A stretch of 32,393 nucleotides of DNA from an uncultured Bacilli bacterium. Lineage in GTDB: Bacteria; Bacillota_I; Bacilli_A; RF39; UBA660. The stretch lies in the NCBI GenBank assembly GCA_947623845.1, contig CANQHM010000007.1:1-32393 (forward strand). The letters are read 5' to 3'. The notes below the pieces were generated by a model, which had not been told where the DNA came from, did not search any database, and worked only from the letters and a program-made list of their open reading frames with translations. The translations under genes were made by a program, and so were the position numbers. Of this stretch, positions 14,507 to 22,065 are shown in pieces; positions within the stretch are counted from its first letter, which is position 1; the number at the start of each line of letters is the position of its first letter.

Positions 14507-15040
14507 ATGAAATTAAATATCCGTGGTAACAAAATAGAGGTTACTGATGCTATAAAAAAATATGTAGCAGAAAAAATAACGAGATTAGATCGTTACTTTG
14601 AAGATCCTGATACCATCGAAGTATTTGCGCTAATTAAGGTGAAAGGAAAAGAAGAAACAATAGAAATAACTGTTCCAACTAGAAGATTTACATTACGTGC
14701 TGAAGAAACTAATGATGATTTATATGCCGCTATTGATTTAGTTTTAGATAAACTTGAAAGACAAATTAGAAAGAATAAAACTAGATTAAATAAAAAGTAT
14801 CGAAATGTTGAAGACGTAGCCTTAGCTTTAGATTTTGATGTTGCAAAAGATGAAGAGGAAGACGAAAAAATTGTTAAAAGAAAAGAAATTGATACTAAAC
14901 CTATGGACGAAGAAGAAGCTTTATTACAAGCTGAACTATTAAATCATGATTTCTTTGTTTTTAAAAATATTGATGAAGAATGTGTATCTGTTCTCTATAA
15001 AAGAAAAGATGGCAACTACGGAATAATTAATGTTAAATAA
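14507..15040 (+). CDS. hpf: Long-form ribosome hibernation promoting factor
   Basis: 177 aa, the long HPF that makes 100S ribosome dimers in stationary phase. N-terminal S30AE domain (about 1-100: IRGNKIEVTDAIKKYVAEKI, then ETNDDLYAAIDLVLDKLERQI), an acidic linker (about 108-130: DVAKDEEEDEK) and a C-terminal dimerisation domain (about 125-177: KPMDEEEALLQAELLNHDFFVFKN and YKRKDGNYGIIN). The start at 14507 is preferred over 14504 because AGGTG at 14497-14501 is then 5 nt away. hpf upstream of secA is conserved in many Bacilli; here one extra gene lies between them. Confidence 0.93.
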   Translation: MKLNIRGNKIEVTDAIKKYVAEKITRLDRYFEDPDTIEVFALIKVKGKEETIEITVPTRRFTLRAEETNDDLYAAIDLVLDKLERQIRKNKTRLNKKYRNVEDVALALDFDVAKDEEEDEKIVKRKEIDTKPMDEEEALLQAELLNHDFFVFKNIDEECVSVLYKRKDGNYGIINVK

Positions 15041-15061
15041 GGGCTTTAAAAGCTCTTTTTT
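15039..15061 (+). terminator. hpf terminator
   Basis: AAGGGCTT (15039-15046), loop TAA, AAGCTCTT (15050-15057, one G.T pair), with a T run to 15061. Confidence 0.8.
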
Positions 15062-15062
15062 C

Positions 15063-15091
15063 TTGTCTTTTTCTTGATCTTATGTTATTAT
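15063..15091 (+). promoter_or_regulatory. Promoter of the HExxH protein gene
   Basis: TTGTCT (15063-15068), 17-nt spacer, TATTAT (15086-15091) preceded by TGT (extended -10). Confidence 0.6.
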
Positions 15092-15119
15092 AAACCCTAC
15101 TTAAAGGGGGATGAAAATT

Positions 15120-15911
15120 ATGTTAGAAATATTATATAAATATCTAAACTTTTCTTTAGATAACAACTTACCAGTTGATAAAACTTACTTACGTAATTTA
15201 TTAAATTTCTTTGTCCGTTATTATCATCTATATTACTATATTAATAGATTAGATACTTTTTATGAACCTTATGACCAAGAAGATTATCTAACCGCTGAAT
15301 ATGGTGATAAAAAAGTTAATGTTAACATCCGTGGTATTAATGAAGAACTTGCTACCACTTTTAGTACTGATACTTACTTTAAAAATTTCACCTCTTATGA
15401 AAAGAATCTTTTTAAATATACTTATTTTATTGAAGTCATCGCCCACGAAGTTTATCATGCCAGGGAGTTAAGAAATCTTCATTCTACTAAAGATAATTTA
15501 GAAAAACGAATTCTATACCCTATAAGATGGACTTTACCTGGTTATGATAATATCCCTAATTATAAGCGTTTATATAACATCTATGAAAAATATTACAAAG
15601 TATGCCCTACTGAACGATATGCCTGTTACGATAGTATAACTTTATGTTGTGAACTACTTAAAAAAATGCCTGAAAGTGAAATTGTTAAAAATGAATTTGT
15701 ATTAAGATTACTATCTAGTTTACTTAATCCCTATGATATAAGTCCTAATCCTACGAAGTATTTCTTAGAAAAAGCCCATGCTAAAGATGCTTGGCCAAGT
15801 ATTGAAAAAGAAATACCAAAACTATCTTTAGCTCGTAAATTAATCTATGGTTTTGACATCCCCGAACCCTATTATAATAAACTCTTAAATAAAATGTTTG
15901 AATTAGATTAA
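15120..15911 (+). CDS. Uncharacterised protein with an HExxH motif
   Basis: 263 aa, soluble, no signal peptide. FIEVIAHEVYHARELRN (near 103-119) is an HExxH on a predicted helix, the zinc site of zincin metallopeptidases. A downstream Glu as third ligand is possible in PTERYACYDS (near 165-174), which also has Tyr and Cys residues. Many Tyr/Asn/Leu-rich helices surround it. I know no named family. It may be an intracellular metalloprotease or a dead relative. ATG 15120 is favoured because AAAGGGGG ends right at the alternative ATG 15111. It sits between hpf and secA with its own promoter and no terminator seen before the secA promoter. Confidence 0.7.
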   Translation: MLEILYKYLNFSLDNNLPVDKTYLRNLLNFFVRYYHLYYYINRLDTFYEPYDQEDYLTAEYGDKKVNVNIRGINEELATTFSTDTYFKNFTSYEKNLFKYTYFIEVIAHEVYHARELRNLHSTKDNLEKRILYPIRWTLPGYDNIPNYKRLYNIYEKYYKVCPTERYACYDSITLCCELLKKMPESEIVKNEFVLRLLSSLLNPYDISPNPTKYFLEKAHAKDAWPSIEKEIPKLSLARKLIYGFDIPEPYYNKLLNKMFELD

Positions 15912-15928
15912 ATTTTAAGGGAAATACT

Positions 15929-15957
15929 TTGCATTTTACCTTCTATTTTGCTACAAT
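15929..15957 (+). promoter_or_regulatory. secA promoter
   Basis: TTGCAT (15929-15934), 17-nt spacer, TGC-TACAAT (15952-15957); AGGAGG at 15967-15972 then serves ATG 15982. Confidence 0.7.
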
Positions 15958-15981
15958 ATCATATGTAGGAGGAAAATAAAT

Positions 15982-18480
15982 ATGAATTTCTTTAAAAAAC
16001 TAATCGATTCCGAATATAAAGAATTAGAAAGATTTAAAAAAATCGCAAATAAAATCGATGCTCTAGATAGTGAGTATCAAAAATTAAGTGATGAAGAATT
16101 ACAACATAAAACTGTTGAATTCAAAGAAGCTTTAGAAAATGGTAAAACTTTAGATGATATTATTGTCCCTGCTTTTGCTACCGTAAGAGAAGCCGCTTAC
16201 CGTATCATTGGTGAAAAACCATATTATGTTCAATTACTTGGGGGACTTGCTATTCATTATGGTAATATCGCCGAGATGAAAACTGGTGAAGGTAAAACTT
16301 TAACGGAAACAATGCCTGCTTATCTTAATGCTTTAACAGGTAAAGGTGTTCACATCGTAACGGTTAATGAATTCTTAGCGAAACGGGACTCTGAATGGAA
16401 TGGTAATATCTTTAGATTCTTAGGTTTAACCGTCGGCCTTAACTTACGTGAATTATCTAGTAAAGAGAAAAAAGAAGCTTACGCTTGTGATATCTTATAT
16501 TCTACCAATAATGAAATAGGTTTTGACTACTTACGTGATAATATGGTTGTAAGAAAAGAAGACCGTGTTCAAAGACCTTTAAACTTCTGTATTGTCGATG
16601 AAGTGGATTCCATCCTTATCGATGAAGCACGTACTCCATTAATTATATCTGGTGGTAAATTTGATTCTAAAAACCTTTATGTTGATGCCGACCGTGCTGT
16701 TAAAAAATTAAAAAATGAAGTAGATTATACCATTGATGAAAAAACCAAATCTGTCTCTTTAACTGAAGAGGGTAGTAAAGTAGTAGAAGGAATGTTTCAT
16801 CTAAATAATTTATATGATATAGATAACTCTGCTTTAGTTCACCATATCAACCAAGCTTTAAAAGCTAATTATGCTTTCCATATTGATGTTGATTATGTTA
16901 TTGAAGATGGCGCCATCATCATCGTCGATCAATTCACTGGTCGTTTAATGCATGGACGTCAATTTAGTGATGGCTTACATCAAGCTCTAGAAGCTAAAGA
17001 GGGTGTAACCATCAATGAAGAAACTAAAACAATGGCAACGATTACTTTCCAAAACTTATTTAGAATGTATAATAAGTTATCAGGTATGACTGGTACTGCT
17101 AAAACTGAAGAAGAAGAATTTACAAATATTTATAATATGTATGTTATAAGAATACCTACTAATAAACCAGTTATAAGAGAAGATTTACCTGATTTAGTTT
17201 ATAGTACAGCGAAAGGAAAATATAAAGCTATTGTTAATGTTATTAAAGAAATCCACAGTAAAGGCCAACCAATCCTATGTGGTACTATCTCTGTTGAAAA
17301 TAACGAATATTTAAGTAGCTTACTTACTAAAGCTGGTTTAAAACACGAAGTATTAAATGCTAAGAATCATGAAAGAGAAGCTGAAATCATTGCTAAAGCT
17401 GGTGAAAAGGGTGCTATAACAATTGCTACTAATATGGCTGGTCGTGGTACCGATATTAAACTAGGTAAAGGTGTAGCCGAACTTGGTGGTTTATGTGTAA
17501 TAGGTACTGAAAGACATGAATCTCGTCGTATTGATAACCAATTACGTGGACGTTCTGGAAGACAAGGCGACCCTGGAATGAGCCAATTCTTCGTCTCTTT
17601 TGAAGATGACTTAATGCGTCGCTTTGGTACCGAAAAAGTTAAAAATATGTTAATATCTCTTGGGGTAACTGATGACCAATCTATTCGTAGTAAAATGTTT
17701 ACTAAATCTATTGAAACTGCTCAAAAGAAAGTCGAAGGTAACAACTACGATAATCGTAAAAGTTTACTAGATTATGATAATGTTATGAACTCTCAAAGAG
17801 AAATTATTTATCAAAGAAGAAATGAAATCCTAGAGAGTGAAAACATTAATGGTCGTATTAAAGAAACTATAATGGATGATATTGATATCTTATGTGATAA
17901 CCATATCGCTCCTGAAGGGTATTTAACCGAACATGATAAGAGTGAAATTGCGGAATATGTAAATACTAATTTATTAAGAATTGATAAAGTTGAAGTAAAA
18001 GACTTACTCCCAATGAAAGATAAGGAAGTATCACCATTCATCTATAATAAAGTAATAAATGAATATGAATCTAAAATGAAAGATGTTCCTAAAGAAGTTC
18101 TAGATGAATTTGAAAAAGCAATTTCTCTAAGAGTAATTGATTCTGCTTGGGTTGATCATATTAGTACGATGGAACACTTAAGAGAAGGTATCGGCTTACG
18201 TGGTTATGGTCAAGTAAATCCTTTACAAGCTTATACCCAAGAAGGTTTCGAATTATTCGAAAAATTACAAGATGGTATTGATGAAAAAATAACTAACTTC
18301 TTACTTAATGCTGAAATAAGAGAAAATACCCATACAGAAAGAAAACAAACTCTTCAAGGTCAAGCTAATGATGGTAAGGAAAAAGTAAAACAAACTCCTA
18401 AGAAATCTAATAAAATCGGTCGTAACGACCCTTGTCCATGCGGCTCTGGTAAGAAGTATAAAAATTGTCATGGCAGATAA
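15982..18480 (+). CDS. secA: Protein translocase ATPase SecA
   Basis: Motor of Sec-dependent export; it binds preproteins and drives them through SecYEG. 832 aa, normal size. Walker A MKTGEGKT (about 99-106), DEVDSILIDEARTPLIISG as Walker B and the following motif, MATITFQNLFRMYNKLSGMTGTA, TNMAGRGTDIKL and QLRGRSGRQGDPG in the second RecA domain, then helical scaffold and wing domains. The C-terminus NDPCPCGSGKKYKNCHGR is the zinc-binding SecB/ribosome-contact tail. All motifs look intact. The final ~39 nt and the terminator recur, diverged, at 24381-24464. prfB, the usual neighbour, is displaced by about 8.8 kb. Confidence 0.96.
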   Translation: MNFFKKLIDSEYKELERFKKIANKIDALDSEYQKLSDEELQHKTVEFKEALENGKTLDDIIVPAFATVREAAYRIIGEKPYYVQLLGGLAIHYGNIAEMKTGEGKTLTETMPAYLNALTGKGVHIVTVNEFLAKRDSEWNGNIFRFLGLTVGLNLRELSSKEKKEAYACDILYSTNNEIGFDYLRDNMVVRKEDRVQRPLNFCIVDEVDSILIDEARTPLIISGGKFDSKNLYVDADRAVKKLKNEVDYTIDEKTKSVSLTEEGSKVVEGMFHLNNLYDIDNSALVHHINQALKANYAFHIDVDYVIEDGAIIIVDQFTGRLMHGRQFSDGLHQALEAKEGVTINEETKTMATITFQNLFRMYNKLSGMTGTAKTEEEEFTNIYNMYVIRIPTNKPVIREDLPDLVYSTAKGKYKAIVNVIKEIHSKGQPILCGTISVENNEYLSSLLTKAGLKHEVLNAKNHEREAEIIAKAGEKGAITIATNMAGRGTDIKLGKGVAELGGLCVIGTERHESRRIDNQLRGRSGRQGDPGMSQFFVSFEDDLMRRFGTEKVKNMLISLGVTDDQSIRSKMFTKSIETAQKKVEGNNYDNRKSLLDYDNVMNSQREIIYQRRNEILESENINGRIKETIMDDIDILCDNHIAPEGYLTEHDKSEIAEYVNTNLLRIDKVEVKDLLPMKDKEVSPFIYNKVINEYESKMKDVPKEVLDEFEKAISLRVIDSAWVDHISTMEHLREGIGLRGYGQVNPLQAYTQEGFELFEKLQDGIDEKITNFLLNAEIRENTHTERKQTLQGQANDGKEKVKQTPKKSNKIGRNDPCPCGSGKKYKNCHGR

Positions 18481-18579
18481 ATAAAATAATAAAGGTGTGA
18501 ACAAAACAATATGTTGACACTTTTTAAAATTAAAAAAAACTAATAACTGCAGAAATAATGGTTGAAGAAAATAAAGTGG
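18442..18579 (+). repeat. Left copy: secA 3' end, terminator and truncated KilA-N start
   Basis: Three blocks match 24381-24545: secA tail 18442-18480 with 24381-24419 (32 of 39 nt, all seven changes transitions); terminator core 18490-18520 with 24429-24459 (identical); KilA-N 5' end 18542-18579 with 24508-24545 (36 of 38 nt). The left copy lacks about 28 nt carrying the Shine-Dalgarno and TTG start of KilA-N, so that gene is broken here. The copies are 5.94 kb apart and bracket the WYL-HAD-PRTase-PfkB genes. Confidence 0.9.
18491..18525 (+). terminator. secA terminator
   Basis: AAAGGTGT-G-AACA pairs with TGTT-G-ACACTTTT around AAACAATA, with one G.G mismatch and one G.T pair, followed by T5. 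The right-hand duplicate has C instead of T, which turns the G.T pair into G-C. Confidence 0.7.
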
Positions 18580-18612
18580 AGACTATTAAATAATAGAAAA
18601 AATGGTGATATT

Positions 18613-19206
18613 ATGGGAAAAATAATTAATGCGATTCAAATGTTAAATTATTTAAATACAGGTAATAAGTATAGCGTAAAAGAATTAGCAGAAAAAATCG
18701 GTATTACAGAACGAATGGTTAGATATTATAAATCTGAATTAGAACTAGCGGGAGTTCCAATAGAAACCTTTATGGGGCCAAATGGAGGGTATTATATTAT
18801 AAATGGGTTAAATTATTATAATCATTTTAATAAATATGATTTACAACTTTTAGAAAATGTAAATAAAGTTCTAGAGGAACTCAACTATGAGAATATTGAT
18901 AAATATAAAGAAATTGTAAATAAAATAAAATGTTGCAATGATATCGAGGAAGAAAAAAGTAAGTATTATTTAGATTTTAATTTTTCAGAGAACTCAAGCA
19001 TATATCAAGAATTAAAAAATGCTATATTGGATAAAAAGTCAATTACAATATTATATAAAAATTTAAATCAGGAATGGCAAGAAAGAATTATTCATCCTTT
19101 GCAGTTATTTAGATATAACGATAAAACTTATATAACAGCATTTTGTGAACTTAGAAATGATATTAGGCATTTTGAACTTGATAGAATAAAAATTAATAAA
19201 AAATAA
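18613..19206 (+). CDS. Short WYL-domain transcription regulator
   Basis: 197 aa. N-terminal winged helix-turn-helix (about 1-60: AIQMLNYLNTGNKYSVKELAEKIGITERMVRYYKSEL, then a wing GPNGGYYI), a helical linker, and a WYL ligand-sensing domain (about 115-197) ending KTYITAFCELRNDIRHFELDRIKI, with the WYL motif as T-Y-I and the conserved R-x-F-x-L-D-R-I. Typical members are about 300 aa with a C-terminal WCX extension; this one stops just after the LDRI strand. WYL regulators sense nucleotides or nucleic-acid ligands and often govern accessory or defence loci. Start: GGTGAT lies just upstream of ATG 18613, whereas an ATG at 18562 would run through the broken KilA-N repeat. First gene of the island, same direction as the enzymes. 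Confidence 0.82.
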   Translation: MGKIINAIQMLNYLNTGNKYSVKELAEKIGITERMVRYYKSELELAGVPIETFMGPNGGYYIINGLNYYNHFNKYDLQLLENVNKVLEELNYENIDKYKEIVNKIKCCNDIEEEKSKYYLDFNFSENSSIYQELKNAILDKKSITILYKNLNQEWQERIIHPLQLFRYNDKTYITAFCELRNDIRHFELDRIKINKK

Positions 19207-19232
19207 TATAGACAATATATTTCCTATATATG

Positions 19233-19241
19233 TGATATAAT
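19233..19241 (+). promoter_or_regulatory. Extended -10 promoter of the island enzyme genes
   Basis: TGA-TATAAT (19236-19241), AT-rich upstream region without a clear -35, and AGGTGG (19249-19254) close after. The enzymes can thus be expressed separately from the WYL gene and may be its target. Confidence 0.5.
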
Positions 19242-19259
19242 TGTTTATAGGTGGGGAAA

Positions 19260-19754
19260 ATGAATAATAAAATGATATTTATTGATTTTGATGGTGTAAT
19301 TTTTAATACAGAAGAGTTAATTATTAACAAAAAAAATCAAAATGCATCTATAAGTTGGGATGACTTTTTTAGGAAACTTGATTGGTTTCAACTAATGAAA
19401 GAAGCAAGTATTATAAATAACGCAATAGAGTATATTTTACAAAGCCAAGAAACAAGTCAGAAAATTGCTATATTAACTAAGATTCATACATTAATAGAGA
19501 TGGAAGCAAAGGTAAATATTTTAAGAAAATATAATGTTAATGTTCCTATACTATTTGTGCCGCCTCATATAAAAAAGAGTCAAGTATATCCTCCTAAACA
19601 AGACGATATACTTATAGATGATAGTATAAAAAATTTAGTTGATTGGAATCAAAATGGCGGAAGAAGCATTTATTTTTCTGAAAAATACGATAATTCTTCG
19701 CAGTTTGAAACAGTTTGTACTTTAAGTAGGGTACTAAGGAGTGAGTTATGTTAA
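19260..19754 (+). CDS. Small HAD-superfamily hydrolase
   Basis: 164 aa, a bare HAD core. Motif I FIDFDGVIFNTE holds the nucleophile Asp9 and acid/base Asp11. Motif II is AILTKIHT (near 71-78), with a Thr. A Lys pair precedes motif IV DDILIDDSIKN (near 117-127), which binds magnesium. The cap is a small helical insert after motif I (C1 type). General form fits 5'-nucleotidase or phosphosugar phosphatases. AGGTGG at 19249-19254 fixes ATG 19260 over GTG 19251. It overlaps the next gene by 7 nt. With a second HAD domain next door, two dephosphorylation steps, or one regulatory step, are possible. Confidence 0.8.
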   Translation: MNNKMIFIDFDGVIFNTEELIINKKNQNASISWDDFFRKLDWFQLMKEASIINNAIEYILQSQETSQKIAILTKIHTLIEMEAKVNILRKYNVNVPILFVPPHIKKSQVYPPKQDDILIDDSIKNLVDWNQNGGRSIYFSEKYDNSSQFETVCTLSRVLRSELC

Positions 19755-22063
19755 GTGAAGAACTGATAAAAAATTATAATATTGCATTGAGTCAAAAGTA
19801 TAATGCAGTATGTTTTGACATTGATGGCACATTGACGGATGACAATTCTACAAAAATAAATACCCACGTTTTACCTTATCTTGCTGATATAATAAAAAGG
19901 AATGTTCCAATAGTATTTATTACTGGACGCGGAGAATCTGGATTGAAAGAATTGTTGAGTGATATTTTAAATGAATTAAAAAATAATTATAATATTACAC
20001 AAAAACAATTATTAAAAATGTATGCTCTTACAAATGATGGTGCAAGAATTTTTTTAACAAGCCCAAATAGCAAAACAATTTTTGATGTTGATCAATATAT
20101 AACGCCTATGTCAATTTTAAAAAAATTAGAAAATTTAAATCAAAAAATCATGATAGCTATTAAGAAATTTTTATTAAACAAATATTGCAAAATAGTATAT
20201 TCTAAAGATTCAAAAACAAATGATATAATCAATATAAGAATTTTATTTTTAACTAATGATGAAAAAATAAACAACGATATTTTAAAAACAATAAATATAT
20301 TATTAAAGGAAGCAAATGATAAAAATTTGAATTTAACAATTGGTGTTCATAATGGTCAAAAAGTTGTTCAAATAGGAACTGCAGTAAAAAATATTGCAAT
20401 ACAGGTAGCCGAAAGAATAATAGGAATTCCACAAAACTCAATGTTACGTGTTGGAGATTGTGGTGATGAAACAGGAAATGATTATTCAATGCTTAATTGT
20501 TCACAAGGATTTAGTGTTGGAACTACTACTAAGGATAATGATAAGTGTTTTCCTGTAATTGAAGACGGCCAAATAAAAAAAGGTGTAAGTGCAACAATTA
20601 GTCTTTTAAAACAAGTAAAACTTTTGCCTACCATTTGTTTAGAACATTCTACTTTAGAAGAATATACGAAAGAATATGCTAAGATTGAGAAAAAAATTAA
20701 TCAAGAAAAAATAGAAAAAACTTTACAGTTTAATAACTTGATAAATGATAAATTTTTAATGAATGAAGGAATTAATGGATTATTTGATTCGTCAAGTGGA
20801 AGTATAAAGATTCCAATGTATGAATGGTACTCTATAACAGATGACAATCCACTTAAACAATTATGGATGCAAAAAAATAATCTTAATTTAAATTATTCAA
20901 TGTATGATAATAACAATATATTGCTGAGAGGGCCATTAACGTATTATTATTTTTTATCTAATCGTATTCATAATACTAATACTAGAGAAGATATAACAAC
21001 TAGGCAAATGGTATATAATTGGCTAAAAAATAATTTTGATTTTCTTTCCAAATGTTTGATACAAATTAATAAAATTAATGATTTAAATGAATTGAATAAT
21101 TTAAAAATGATATTAGGAATATTTGATAATATTAGAAATTATTTGTTAATTTTATTAAATCAGCAAATTTTGGCCAATAATAACGACGAAAATATTTTAG
21201 TAAATTTAGAAGCTCTTCCAAAGCAATATTTATTATATAGACTTTATATTGTTTTACTTAAAACAGAAAATTTAATGAAAGAAGTAGTTTTTAATAAAAA
21301 TTTTGTGCTAAAGTTAAGTGATATAAACGATTTAATTCAATCTTCATTAAATATCTCTGAAGAGTTTAGAGTAAGTTTTAATAGACAACCAGAAAAAGAA
21401 AATTATTCTAAAGAATTTAGGGCTTACAGAGAAATTGATAATTTTGGTGAAAATTTTTCAACATGTTATTTAACTTTGCAAAATAATGGTAGTCTTTATA
21501 ACAAAGGAGTTTGTGGATTGTGTTATGGTGGTATAGAATTACCTATTATCATGCGATTACTAGATGATAATTTAAAAGATGTTACTATATTAAAATTTAA
21601 TAAAAATGTAACTGGATATTCGAAAAAACAATCTATTGAATTAAGATTTTTTAATATTTTTCAGAATGGTGGTATCAAAAGTATAGGAATTGATAAGCAA
21701 AAAGAGTATATACTTTTAGACGATAATTTATTAACCGGAAAAACAATGCAGTTAGCATTAACAACTTTTTATGATATTGGAATTAAAGTTGATAAAATAA
21801 TGGTAGTTCGTTATCCAGGCGTAAATCGTATAAGCCAAATGTTTTTACCTAATCACGGAGCAATCGATTATAGACTTTTTTTCGATTTTATTCAAGGGCT
21901 ATATTTTCCTAGCCCGTATAGCTGGCGAGATCCACATAGTCAAAATTTATATGAAGATTCATTAGGGGTATTTGATTTAAATAGGGAAAAAATATTAAAA
22001 TGTTTAGTTAAGAATGGTAATTATTCCAATAAAAGTGAAGTAATTTATTTAAAAAGGAGTTAA
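19748..22063 (+). CDS. HAD phosphatase-phosphoribosyltransferase fusion protein
   Basis: 771 aa. N-terminal HAD (about 1-290): motif I CFDIDGTLTDD with Asp24/Asp26, motif II FITGRGES, a cap with predicted mixed alpha/beta structure (C2/Cof-like), motif III Lys in GQKVVQIGTAVKNIA and motif IV VGDCGDETGND (about 233-243). A long helical middle (about 300-560) matches nothing I know. C-terminal type I PRTase-like domain (about 560-771): VCGLCYGGIELPIIMRLL as the N-terminal loop and YILLDDNLLTGKTMQLAL (about 655-672) as the PRPP loop, with D-D-x-L-L-T-G instead of D-D-x-x-T-T-G. A reaction with PRPP coupled to dephosphorylation is suggested; the base or acceptor is unknown. GGAG precedes the ATG; the next gene starts 2 nt after its stop. 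Confidence 0.82.
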   Translation: MLSEELIKNYNIALSQKYNAVCFDIDGTLTDDNSTKINTHVLPYLADIIKRNVPIVFITGRGESGLKELLSDILNELKNNYNITQKQLLKMYALTNDGARIFLTSPNSKTIFDVDQYITPMSILKKLENLNQKIMIAIKKFLLNKYCKIVYSKDSKTNDIINIRILFLTNDEKINNDILKTINILLKEANDKNLNLTIGVHNGQKVVQIGTAVKNIAIQVAERIIGIPQNSMLRVGDCGDETGNDYSMLNCSQGFSVGTTTKDNDKCFPVIEDGQIKKGVSATISLLKQVKLLPTICLEHSTLEEYTKEYAKIEKKINQEKIEKTLQFNNLINDKFLMNEGINGLFDSSSGSIKIPMYEWYSITDDNPLKQLWMQKNNLNLNYSMYDNNNILLRGPLTYYYFLSNRIHNTNTREDITTRQMVYNWLKNNFDFLSKCLIQINKINDLNELNNLKMILGIFDNIRNYLLILLNQQILANNNDENILVNLEALPKQYLLYRLYIVLLKTENLMKEVVFNKNFVLKLSDINDLIQSSLNISEEFRVSFNRQPEKENYSKEFRAYREIDNFGENFSTCYLTLQNNGSLYNKGVCGLCYGGIELPIIMRLLDDNLKDVTILKFNKNVTGYSKKQSIELRFFNIFQNGGIKSIGIDKQKEYILLDDNLLTGKTMQLALTTFYDIGIKVDKIMVVRYPGVNRISQMFLPNHGAIDYRLFFDFIQGLYFPSPYSWRDPHSQNLYEDSLGVFDLNREKILKCLVKNGNYSNKSEVIYLKRS

Positions 22064-22065
22064 AA

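Noticed and set aside
18562..18612. 17-residue N-terminal extension of the WYL regulator
   Set aside because: It is encoded by DNA from the truncated KilA-N repeat; the ATG at 18613 has a Shine-Dalgarno and begins the helix-turn-helix.
20253..20489. Reverse-strand 78-aa frame inside the HAD-PRTase gene
   Set aside because: Overlaps conserved HAD motif IV coding sequence and is His/Phe/Leu low-complexity.
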